NCBI GenBank assembly: GCA_036478595.1 | Contig: JAZGEF010000009.1 | Span: 1 to 64,000 of the forward strand | Direction: 5' to 3' | From: Granulosicoccus sp036478595 | GTDB lineage: Bacteria > Pseudomonadota > Gammaproteobacteria > Granulosicoccales > Granulosicoccaceae | DNA length: 64,000 nt | In this document: one piece after another, positions 44,639-52,988 of the stretch | Layout of the letters: every line of letters begins with the position of its first letter | How positions within the stretch are numbered: the first letter of the stretch is position 1 | Position numbers and translations under genes: made by a program | The notes under the pieces: model-generated | Databases searched by the model: none | Seen by the model: the letters and a program-made list of their open reading frames with translations, nothing else | Told to the model about the DNA's origin: nothing

Positions 44639-45013
44639 ATGCCGATCAATAGCAGCAAATCAGAATACGCCATGTCGGCGACAGCTGTTGCTCAAAGTGG
44701 AGAGGAGTTGATGCAAGCACCCATAACTAGAGCTGCTACTCTGCTAAAAATTAGCGAGTTCAAACTCTTCAGTGAGGCATACCTCAACTGGTTTGGGGAT
44801 CGCCCCGACGAGACCGACATCACCTTACTGTTTGCCCAATTCATGATGTTTGGCGACGTACCGCCATGGGCCGATCAATTTGCTCGCAACATATTGGCTG
44901 ATATCGAAGCTAATCGCGAAGTCTCGCTCAATTCATTCTCTGTGCTCAATTTGTCACCCAGAATCGGGCGCAAAGCTGCCATCAGCTTTACTTTGGCTCA
45001 ACCTCGACAGTAA
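44639..45013 (+). CDS. Hypothetical protein before the allantoinase gene
   Basis: Not recognised. A 124-residue soluble protein without signal or membrane segments. The middle (residues about 33-93) looks helical and conserved in type: FKLFSEAYLNWFGDRPDETDITLLFAQFMMFGDVPPWADQFAR, rich in aromatic residues. A GAGGTAA ribosome site lies 5 bases before the ATG, supporting real translation. It lies 95 bases before puuE on the same strand and could share its transcript; a role in purine breakdown is only possible by position. Confidence 0.6.
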   Translation: MPINSSKSEYAMSATAVAQSGEELMQAPITRAATLLKISEFKLFSEAYLNWFGDRPDETDITLLFAQFMMFGDVPPWADQFARNILADIEANREVSLNSFSVLNLSPRIGRKAAISFTLAQPRQ

Positions 45014-45107
45014 TATCCCCTGCGTGCAACGATCGCTAGTCTCTAACTACATTCAAGAATTTTTCGTAGCTTGTGGCCTCTAACTATTGTTGGTAACGTT
45101 CCCGCCC

Positions 45108-46022
45108 ATGAGCAATGAATACCCACGCGATATGGTTGGCTACGGTGCTAATCCACCCCAGCCTCAATGGCCCGATAACAAAGCACTCGCTTTGCAATTT
45201 GTTATTAACTATGAAGAAGGCGGTGAAAACTGTGTACTGCACGGTGATGCAGCATCCGAAGCCTTCTTATCTGAAATAGTAGGTGCACAGGCCTGGGCCA
45301 AGCAACGCCATATGAATATGGAATCAATTTACGAATATGGATCACGTGCAGGGTTCTGGCGTTTGCATCGACTATTTACCGATCGCAAGTTGCCCGTAAC
45401 CGTGTTTGCTGTAGCCATGGCATTGCAACGCAACCCTGAAGTCGTTAGAGCCATGATCGCTGCAAACTGGGAAATAGCCACTCACGGTTTACGTTGGATA
45501 GATTACAAAGATGTGTCCAGACAAGACGAGGCTGCACATTTGCTTGAAGCAATAAAGATACACAAAGACGTCACCGGCGCCTTACCCCAAGGTGTCTATA
45601 TCGGGCGTACATCTGAACACTCACAAGAGCTGTGTGCTGAGCACAACCATTTCGAATACTGCGCAGACACCTACGCGGATGATCTACCTTATTGGCGCGC
45701 AAGCCAATCCGGCCCGCAACTCATGGTGCCCTACACACTGGATGCCAATGACATGCGCTTTGCATCACCACAGGGGTTTAATAGCGGCGATCAATTCTTT
45801 ACCTATCTTAAGGATTCGTTCGATGTTTTATACGCAGAAGGTTTGGCAGGTGCGCCCAAGATGATGTCAGTGGGCTTGCATTGCCGCATAGTGGGCCGAC
45901 CAGGCCGAGCCGCGGCATTGGCTCGGTTTCTTGACTATGTGCAGCAACACGATAAGGCATGGGTCACGCGGCGTATCGATATCGCTCGGCATTGGCGAGC
46001 ACAACACCCAGCACCTGTTTAA
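45108..46022 (+). CDS. puuE: Allantoinase PuuE (polysaccharide deacetylase fold)
   Basis: Opens the ring of allantoin to allantoate in purine breakdown; the PuuE type is metal-independent and unrelated to the classic allantoinase. The 304 residues show PRDMVGYGANPP at the start (the family's near-invariant RDxxGYG), FVINYEEGGE near 30, EYGSRAGFWR near 77 and HGLRWIDY near 128. ATG 45108 fits the family start (SNEYPRDM); TTG 45087 is upstream. It is convergent with uraH (18-base gap) and belongs to the same pathway. Confidence 0.94.
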   Translation: MSNEYPRDMVGYGANPPQPQWPDNKALALQFVINYEEGGENCVLHGDAASEAFLSEIVGAQAWAKQRHMNMESIYEYGSRAGFWRLHRLFTDRKLPVTVFAVAMALQRNPEVVRAMIAANWEIATHGLRWIDYKDVSRQDEAAHLLEAIKIHKDVTGALPQGVYIGRTSEHSQELCAEHNHFEYCADTYADDLPYWRASQSGPQLMVPYTLDANDMRFASPQGFNSGDQFFTYLKDSFDVLYAEGLAGAPKMMSVGLHCRIVGRPGRAAALARFLDYVQQHDKAWVTRRIDIARHWRAQHPAPV

Positions 46023-46039
46023 GCGCGCAAGCGCTTAGC

Positions 46040-46393
46040 TTACGAACCCCGGTAAGTTGAGTAGCCAAATGGGTTAAGCAACAGTGGTACATGATAGTGC
46101 TGGCCGTCTCCCTCGATCTCAAACGTAATATCAACATGCGGATAAAAGCTACTGCGCTTAGTTTGTTTGTAGTACTGGCTGAGGTAAAACGTTAATTTGT
46201 AGATACCCGTTGGTAACACATCACCCGACCCGCCGTCAGAACTGAAAAAGTCAGCAACACGCCCATCAGCATTAGTTTCCCCCGAGCCCAGCATTAACCA
46301 GTTATCACCTTGTTGCTGCATTAACGAAATCAGCACACCTTGCGCAGGCTTGCCAATCGAGGTGTCGAGAATATGCGAGGTGATTTGCGTCAT
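46040..46393 (-). CDS. uraH: 5-hydroxyisourate hydrolase
   Basis: Transthyretin-like enzyme that hydrolyses 5-hydroxyisourate, the product of urate oxidation, to OHCU. The 117 residues have the N-terminal SHILDTSIGKPA (His6), DGRV near 43, HVDITFEI and the C-terminal signature YSTYRGS that marks hydrolases against true transthyretin. The pathway enzyme that follows, OHCU decarboxylase, is not in this cluster, nor is a urate oxidase. It lies on the same strand as xdhC, 42 bases downstream. Confidence 0.95.
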   Translation of the reverse strand: MTQITSHILDTSIGKPAQGVLISLMQQQGDNWLMLGSGETNADGRVADFFSSDGGSGDVLPTGIYKLTFYLSQYYKQTKRSSFYPHVDITFEIEGDGQHYHVPLLLNPFGYSTYRGS

Positions 46394-46435
46394 AGTTATA
46401 ACTTAGCTCTATTGCTTGGAGAAAATAGTCACTGA

Positions 46436-47278
46436 CTAGTTTTGTGTACCCGGTTCAAGCGCATCCACTAGCAATGACTGTGTTTGATTGGTTTGCAACG
46501 ATTGACTGCGCGACAAAATATCGGCCACTGCCGCAACCGCGACTTCCATCGGCAAGTTACCGGTTTTAACCGTTTCGCCTATGGGTGCAGTCAGTTGCGC
46601 AAGCTCGGTATCGGCGAACCCTTTACGCTGCAAGCGGCTTTTGAAACTGACAGCCTTACTGCTGGACGCTATCAAACCACAGTAACGGCTATCTCCGCGC
46701 GTAAGAATAGCTTCAACTAATTCGTAGTCAAGCGCGTGATCGTGTGTCATTACTAAATAGTGTGCCTTGTCCGGGCATTGTTCCACTGCTAAAAAAGGAT
46801 TGGCGCCTAAAGTTTTTGTGTGAATGACACCTTGTTGCGCTGGTGTTAACCCTATCTGCCTCAACCAATCTTCTCTGAAATCATAAAACGTTGTGTGCCA
46901 AGGCAGCTGAGCAACAATGTTAGCCAGTGCTGCAGCCACGTGACCTGCACCAAACACATGCAGCATAACTTGGCTTGCTGGGATCACATCAAATTGCAAG
47001 GTTACGCGACCACCGCAGCATTGCGATAACTGCCTGCCCAAGCTAAATTGGTGCGTCTCGCTACGAGCGGGGCGATCTGTTACCAGCATCCGTCGAGCGC
47101 GCTCTATTGCCTTGTGCTCAAGCGACCCACCACCAATGGTATCCGCTTGAAAATAAGGACCAACCACCAATCGTGCGCCCACTCCGCGCGGAGCAGAACC
47201 TTCGACCTTTACAATACTGACAAGCACACAAGCCACCGCATCAGACTTTGCTTGCTGCAACGCGCTAACCCAGTCCAC
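46436..47278 (-). CDS. xdhC: Xanthine dehydrogenase accessory protein XdhC
   Basis: Binds molybdenum cofactor, helps its sulfuration and delivers it to xanthine dehydrogenase. The 280 residues have the XdhC N-terminal domain (SAPRGVGARLVV; IGGGSLEHKAIERAR; QCCGGRVTL with the CxGG motif) and a C-terminal Rossmann domain (VFGAGHVAAAL near 109). The GTG start at 47278 overlaps the xdhB stop by one base. Last gene of the ade-xdhA-xdhB-xdhC run. Confidence 0.94.
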   Translation of the reverse strand: MDWVSALQQAKSDAVACVLVSIVKVEGSAPRGVGARLVVGPYFQADTIGGGSLEHKAIERARRMLVTDRPARSETHQFSLGRQLSQCCGGRVTLQFDVIPASQVMLHVFGAGHVAAALANIVAQLPWHTTFYDFREDWLRQIGLTPAQQGVIHTKTLGANPFLAVEQCPDKAHYLVMTHDHALDYELVEAILTRGDSRYCGLIASSSKAVSFKSRLQRKGFADTELAQLTAPIGETVKTGNLPMEVAVAAVADILSRSQSLQTNQTQSLLVDALEPGTQN

Positions 47279-49584
47279 TAATTTGCATCTCCATCGCTAA
47301 CTTTAAGCGCTGTACACACACGCAGCACCTCTTCGGGCGTGGCCGGCGCATTGATCGGTGGAAATACGCGATGATGACGAGTAGATGCAATCGCATCACG
47401 TATCGCTGCAAACGCGGATATCGCTAACATCAACGGTGGCTCGCCCACTGCTTTTGAATGGAATATTGTTTCAGCTTCATTGGGCGCATCCTGAAATAAC
47501 TCAACATTGAATACATCTGGCATATCACTGATAGCCGGTATTTTATAAGTGGCAGGCCCGTCGGTGATTAAACGGCCCCCATCATTCCATTTGAGCTCTT
47601 CGTGTGTTAGCCAACCCACGCCCTGTACATAGCCCCCTTCAATTTGACCTATGTCAATTGCTGGGTTTATTGAATTGCCAGCATCGTGCAATATGTCAGC
47701 ACGTAAAATGCGAGTTTCACCGGTAAGCGTATCGATTAGCACCTCGGTAATCGCAGCGCCATTAGCGTAGTAATAAAATGGCTGCCCCTGTGCCGCTTCT
47801 CTGTCGTAATGAATATCGGGTGTTTTATAAAAACCCGTGGCTGAAAGTGGTATGCGTGCAAGGTAAGCAGCGCGAGCAAGCTCTGGCCACGTGTAGCTTG
47901 GCTCGGTATCACCTTTTATCGATATCGTGCCATCGGCAAACGTTATTGCAGCGTTAGCCACCCCGTGAGTATCACATAGATAGGCCTGCACTCGCGCCTT
48001 GATCTTGCGCGCAGCCGCGCGCACCGCCATACCATTGATATCAGTACCTGAAGACGCTGCAGTAGGAGAGGTATTAGGCACTTTGTCAGTTCGCGTAGCG
48101 CTGACAATAACGCTCTCGGCATCCATGGCTAGCTCAGTACAGACGATCTGCCTGATTTTCGTCATCAACCCCTGGCCCATCTCTGTACCTCCATGATTAA
48201 CTTGCATGCTGCCATCACTATAGAGATGCAGCAGTGCACCACCTTGGTTCAAATGTTTTACGGTAAACGAAATACCAAATTTAACAGGCGTTAAGGCAAT
48301 GCCTTTTTTTAATACGGCACTACCAGTATTAAATTCTCCAATGGCCTTTCGCCTACCCCAATAATCGGCTTGCTGTTCCAGCTGAGCCACTAACGTCGGA
48401 ATATTAAAATGTTCAATTTTTTGATGATAGGGCGTAACGTTTCGATCAGTTGTGTTGTAAAAATTGCGTTTGCGCACAGTGAGTGGATCAAGCTTAAGCT
48501 TGAACGCTATTTCGTCAATGACATTCTCCATTGCCACCATGCCCTGTGGCCCGCCAAACCCCCGAAACGCTGTGTTGGACACAGTGTGAGTTTTACAACG
48601 CACACCTTCAATCATCACGTCGGGTAAATAGTAGGCGTTATCGCAATGAAACATCGCTCGATCAACAATCGCATCAGACAAATCTGCAGAATGCCCGCAC
48701 TGCCCGGCCAACATATAGTCAATGCCAACAATAGTCCCTTCATCATCAAAGCCCACATCGTAATCACACCGGAATCCGTGCCGCTTACCAGTTGTGATCA
48801 TGTCATCACGACGTGACAAACGACAACTCACCGCCACAGCTTGCCGCGCACAAAACAGCGCAGCCAAGGCGCAGCACATGGTAGCTTGTGTTTCTTTTCC
48901 GCCAAAGCCTCCTCCCATGCGACGAGTTTCGATAGTGACCTTATGCATGGGCACACCCAGCACAGCGGCAACCAAGTGCTGGGCTTCGCTTGGGTTCTGG
49001 TTAGAAGAGTGCACCGTGACACTGCCCTGCTCACTCGGCACGGCTAATGCCACCTGTCCTTCAAGATAAAAATGTTCTTGCCCACCGCTGCGTACACAGC
49101 CTTGTAAACGGTGCGATGAATTGTTAAGCGCTGCGCTAGCATCGCCACGTTGCATGCGATGTGGTGGCCTAACGTAATACTGCTGGTCGATTGCATCATC
49201 GAGCTTGAGCACGGCGGCTTGCTCGTCGTACTCGACAATGGCCAACATCACCGCTTGTTGCGCCAATTTATGAGAACTTGCCGCTACCGCAAACAATGCC
49301 TGGCCCATAAACAATACCGTACTGGACAATAGTGGATCACCTGGAAATACTGGGCCAACATCACGGGCGGCAGGCAAATCGTCCTCGCACAGAATATCAA
49401 CTACACCTTTAGCTGAGCGCACTGCCTCAAGGTTTAGCTTAGTAACCTTGCCATGGGCGATGCTTGAATAACCTATCGCGACATACAACTGTTGCTCACG
49501 TGCCGGTATGTCATCAACATAACTGGCACTACCACTTACGTGGCCAACCGCGCTTTCATGCGCTAATGCTTTACCCGCTGACAT
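47278..49584 (-). CDS. xdhB: Xanthine dehydrogenase, molybdenum subunit
   Basis: Large subunit carrying the molybdopterin site where hypoxanthine and xanthine are hydroxylated. The 768 residues have the small domain at the start (HESAVGHVSGSASYVDD), GRMGGGFGGKE-like RRMGGGFGGKET near 225-236, the AFRGFGGPQG loop near 335 and the C-terminal VGEPPLMLAISAFAAIRDA with the catalytic Glu region. ATG 49584 was chosen (GGTGG upstream); the frame is open 14 codons further. It overlaps xdhA by 14 bases. Confidence 0.95.
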   Translation of the reverse strand: MSAGKALAHESAVGHVSGSASYVDDIPAREQQLYVAIGYSSIAHGKVTKLNLEAVRSAKGVVDILCEDDLPAARDVGPVFPGDPLLSSTVLFMGQALFAVAASSHKLAQQAVMLAIVEYDEQAAVLKLDDAIDQQYYVRPPHRMQRGDASAALNNSSHRLQGCVRSGGQEHFYLEGQVALAVPSEQGSVTVHSSNQNPSEAQHLVAAVLGVPMHKVTIETRRMGGGFGGKETQATMCCALAALFCARQAVAVSCRLSRRDDMITTGKRHGFRCDYDVGFDDEGTIVGIDYMLAGQCGHSADLSDAIVDRAMFHCDNAYYLPDVMIEGVRCKTHTVSNTAFRGFGGPQGMVAMENVIDEIAFKLKLDPLTVRKRNFYNTTDRNVTPYHQKIEHFNIPTLVAQLEQQADYWGRRKAIGEFNTGSAVLKKGIALTPVKFGISFTVKHLNQGGALLHLYSDGSMQVNHGGTEMGQGLMTKIRQIVCTELAMDAESVIVSATRTDKVPNTSPTAASSGTDINGMAVRAAARKIKARVQAYLCDTHGVANAAITFADGTISIKGDTEPSYTWPELARAAYLARIPLSATGFYKTPDIHYDREAAQGQPFYYYANGAAITEVLIDTLTGETRILRADILHDAGNSINPAIDIGQIEGGYVQGVGWLTHEELKWNDGGRLITDGPATYKIPAISDMPDVFNVELFQDAPNEAETIFHSKAVGEPPLMLAISAFAAIRDAIASTRHHRVFPPINAPATPEEVLRVCTALKVSDGDAN

Positions 49585-51010
49585 GTAAGGCCACCTGCGT
49601 TTGTTCTTTTGGCATGTTGCCCTCAATATAAAATCGCATGACCAAATTGTTAGTCACCAGCGTACGATATTCAGCACTGGCTCGCGCATCACTCAATGGC
49701 GAAAACTCTTCGCTTAGCGCTGCTTGGATCTCACTAACCGTTTGCTCGTTCCAGGGTTTACCGATTGCGGCTTGCTCAGCCTTGCTTGATCGTTTAGGTG
49801 TTGCAGCCATTCCACCCAAGGCCAATCGCATACTAGAAATTTTGTCTGCACTGATTTGCATGCTTATCGCCAGACACACGGCAGATATATCATCATCCAT
49901 TCGTTTACTGATTTTATAAACGGCAAAACGGCTGTCTGCGGACGGCACAGTGAAACTCACCGCGGTGATTATCTCGTTCGCTTGCAACGCGGTTTGTTTG
50001 TATTCAAGGTAAAATTCATTGATCGGCAGTGATCGCTTACCTGCCGGGCCTTGCAACTCTAGCGTGGCATCCAAGGCTAACAACAACGGCGGTAGATCGC
50101 CTATTGGCGATGCGTTACCAATATTGCCACCTATGGTTGCCTGACCACGAACCTGCGATGAACCAAAACGAAGCAGCATTTGCTCTGCACCTGGCACAAG
50201 CGGTGCCATTAACGATAAGCAATCTTGCACTGAAACAGTAGCGCCGATGGTAACGCTGTCGTCGGTTTGATCAATACCAGCAAGCTCCGGTATCGATTTA
50301 AGATGGATCAGTTTATCAATCGGTTTAAGTTGCTGCGTAACCTCAAGTGCAAGGTCTGTGGCACCCGCCACCACTCTGGCTTCAGGATGTTGCTGTTGCA
50401 TAGCAAATAACTCACTTAGTGACTTTGGTATTAGATAGCATCGATCATCCGCACCGGCAGTTTGCAATGCTTTTAGCTTCGCAAGGGTTACGTCGTTAAC
50501 CAGTTTATATTGATCAGTATCGCTATCAAGTGCTGCACTCATGGCACGCTTAATGGGTTTGTAACCGGTACAACGACAAAGATTGCCTGCCAGGGCATGT
50601 TCTATCTGATGTGGATCACTGCGAGTAGTTTCCTCCGCATGAAAATGCGCAAACATCGACATAATAAAACCAGGTGTACAAAAACCGCATTGAGAACCAT
50701 GCTGATCCACCATCGCCTGCTGCACTGGGTGCAACGCGGTGCCATCGGCTAGTTGCTCAACACTGATAAGCTGTTTGCCATGCAAACTGCCAACAAAAGC
50801 GATACAGCTATTAACCGGTTGATACACTAGCGCGGTATGCCCAACATTAAGCTCCACCACCACCACGGTACAAGCGCCACAGTCACCGGAGGCGCAGCCT
50901 TCTTTGGTGCCGGTTTGATTGGCGTGCAAACGCAGCCATTCCAACACGGTTGTATCAGCCGCCGTATGGCCAAGCGATATTGTTTGTTCGCCATATATAA
51001 AATGGATCAC
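49571..51010 (-). CDS. xdhA: Xanthine dehydrogenase, FeS/FAD subunit
   Basis: Small subunit that passes electrons from the molybdenum site to NAD+. The 479 residues contain the plant-type [2Fe-2S] domain (GCASGDCGACTV near 38-49), the second cluster domain (CGFCTPGF near 108 and LCRCTGYKPI near 145), a FAD domain (about 190-360; VVAGATDLALEV and GNIGNASPIGD) and a C-terminal CODH flavoprotein-like domain. The GTG start at 51010 lies 3 bases after the ade stop, so the two are tightly coupled. Confidence 0.95.
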   Translation of the reverse strand: MIHFIYGEQTISLGHTAADTTVLEWLRLHANQTGTKEGCASGDCGACTVVVVELNVGHTALVYQPVNSCIAFVGSLHGKQLISVEQLADGTALHPVQQAMVDQHGSQCGFCTPGFIMSMFAHFHAEETTRSDPHQIEHALAGNLCRCTGYKPIKRAMSAALDSDTDQYKLVNDVTLAKLKALQTAGADDRCYLIPKSLSELFAMQQQHPEARVVAGATDLALEVTQQLKPIDKLIHLKSIPELAGIDQTDDSVTIGATVSVQDCLSLMAPLVPGAEQMLLRFGSSQVRGQATIGGNIGNASPIGDLPPLLLALDATLELQGPAGKRSLPINEFYLEYKQTALQANEIITAVSFTVPSADSRFAVYKISKRMDDDISAVCLAISMQISADKISSMRLALGGMAATPKRSSKAEQAAIGKPWNEQTVSEIQAALSEEFSPLSDARASAEYRTLVTNNLVMRFYIEGNMPKEQTQVALHVSG

Positions 51011-51013
51011 AGG

Positions 51014-52813
51014 CTACTCTTCTATAAATAATGGGGTTTCAGAAAACGTGGTGACGTCAATCAAACCTGTATCTGAAATTCGTAGAGCCGGAATCACGAC
51101 TAACGCCAACAGCGAATGCTGCATGTAGGCGTTGTTGAGCGTACAACCACAATCGATCATGGCTTGCACTAACACTTGGGCCTTATCAGCAACCACTTCA
51201 GCGCGCTCATCCGACATTAATCCAGCAATCGGCAGTTCAACTAGTGCTTGCTGCCGACCATCTCTAAACACTATTACGCCACCACCAATTTCAGCCAGGC
51301 GGTTGGCGGCTAGCGCCATGTCAGCGTGGTTAGTGCCGACAACAATCATGTGGTGTGCATCATGCGCCACGGTCGACGCAACAGCACACGGTTTACTATA
51401 GCCAAACCCTGATACGAATCCATTAGTAACACCACCCGTAGCACGGTGACGTTCAACTAATGCTATATGGCAAACATCCTGGCTAACATCTATTTGCACA
51501 ACACCATCTTGTACATTGAGCTTGGCTTCCAGGGCTTCGGTGGGTGCTTGATTCTCAACCACACCGATCACGCGTGCGGTAACTGAGCGTTTGCCTGCCG
51601 GGGCTTGTATAGCAAATTGCTCAGGCGTTATCGCGTGTTTAAGGTTGACGGTGTTTTTTGCACTATCCGGATATGAGTAAGGTTCGATGCGGGTAGTCAA
51701 GGCTCCAGCTTCAGCCAACACTTCGCCCCTAGCCATAACGATTTCGATTGGCAAGTTAGTCAGATCAGAACTAATGATTAAATCCGCTCGCCTGCCGGGT
51801 GTTATTGACCCCAACTCTCGCTCCAAACCAAAGTGCTGCGCAGTATTGATCGTTGCCATTTGAATAGCGGTAATCGGCTTTAGGCCTTGGCTTATTGCAT
51901 GCCGAACTACGCGGTTCATATGCCCATCGTTTATTAATGTGCCAGAGTGACAATCGTCGGTGCACAAAATAAAGTGTCGCGGATCAAGTCCATGTTCAGT
52001 GATCGCTTTAATCTGCGGCGCCACGTCATACCAGGCAGAGCCCAAACGCAGCATCGCACGCATACCCTGCCGTACTCGCGCAATCGCATCTTCAACCGTT
52101 GTTCCTTCGTGATCGTCTTCAGGACCACCCGCTACATAACCATGAAATGGCAATCCCAAATCTTTTGATGCATAGTGGCCACCCACCGTTTTACCAGCGC
52201 GCTGCGTTGCTGCAATCTCCCCCAACATCTTGGCATCACCTCCCGCAACACCAGGGAAATTCATCACCTCACCTAGGCCGATGATATTGGGCCATTGCAT
52301 CGCCGATTGAACATCAGCCACTCCAAGTTCGGCCCCCGCATGCTCTAGGCCGGGAGCCGAAGGTACACAGCTAGGCATCTGCACATAAATATTGATGGGA
52401 AGCGTCATTGCTTCGTCGTGCATCAGCTTTATGCCGGGCATGCCCAAGACATTACCAATTTCATGAGGATCAATAAACATAGATGTTGTGCCGTGAGGGA
52501 TAACGGCACGAGCAAATTCAGTAACGGTCACCATGCCGCTTTCAACGTGCATGTGGGCATCGCACAGACCGGGCAGTACGTAGCGACCAGCGGCATCAAT
52601 TTGCTGGGTATCAGGGCCAATGGCGTGGCTGGCATCGGGGCCTACATAGGCAAAGCGGCCGTTGACAATTGCAAAATCGCATGCATCGACGATTTCACCC
52701 GAATGAACGTTCACCCAACGGCCGTTGCGCACCACTATATCGGCCTTGGCGCGACCCATAGCGACGTCTACCAGCGTTCTAGCACTTTCGCTCCAAGCTT
52801 GAATATCAACCAT
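51014..52813 (-). CDS. ade: Adenine deaminase
   Basis: Converts adenine to hypoxanthine, feeding xanthine dehydrogenase encoded just downstream. The 599 residues show the amidohydrolase metal site DAHMHVESG near 85-93, a second HE-type pair (IDPHEIGNVLG), GHYASKDL, DDCHSGTLI and the family's C-terminal domain (GGVTNGFVSGFG). The length and motifs fit the Bacillus-type Ade. CAGAGG precedes ATG 52813. First gene of the purine operon, divergent from typA. Confidence 0.95.
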   Translation of the reverse strand: MVDIQAWSESARTLVDVAMGRAKADIVVRNGRWVNVHSGEIVDACDFAIVNGRFAYVGPDASHAIGPDTQQIDAAGRYVLPGLCDAHMHVESGMVTVTEFARAVIPHGTTSMFIDPHEIGNVLGMPGIKLMHDEAMTLPINIYVQMPSCVPSAPGLEHAGAELGVADVQSAMQWPNIIGLGEVMNFPGVAGGDAKMLGEIAATQRAGKTVGGHYASKDLGLPFHGYVAGGPEDDHEGTTVEDAIARVRQGMRAMLRLGSAWYDVAPQIKAITEHGLDPRHFILCTDDCHSGTLINDGHMNRVVRHAISQGLKPITAIQMATINTAQHFGLERELGSITPGRRADLIISSDLTNLPIEIVMARGEVLAEAGALTTRIEPYSYPDSAKNTVNLKHAITPEQFAIQAPAGKRSVTARVIGVVENQAPTEALEAKLNVQDGVVQIDVSQDVCHIALVERHRATGGVTNGFVSGFGYSKPCAVASTVAHDAHHMIVVGTNHADMALAANRLAEIGGGVIVFRDGRQQALVELPIAGLMSDERAEVVADKAQVLVQAMIDCGCTLNNAYMQHSLLALVVIPALRISDTGLIDVTTFSETPLFIEE

Positions 52814-52893
52814 ATTGAACCTCTGAGGGGTCAGTTTGCGTTGTTTTACGCCAATCAGCTCACTCTATGGCGAGCTTCGTGCTTTGGCATATG

Positions 52894-52921
52894 TTCGTTA
52901 GTCGCCTTAGTCCGGTATACT
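52894..52921 (+). promoter_or_regulatory. Candidate typA promoter
   Basis: TTCGTT (52894-52899) and TATACT (52916-52921) with a 16-base spacer; the -10 box is good, the -35 poor. It lies about 70 bases before typA. Confidence 0.4.
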
Positions 52922-52988
52922 TGCGCTCTTTTTGACCGGGCGCAGCCCGCATACCCTCCAGGCGCCGCGCCGCGCATAGGACAAGACC

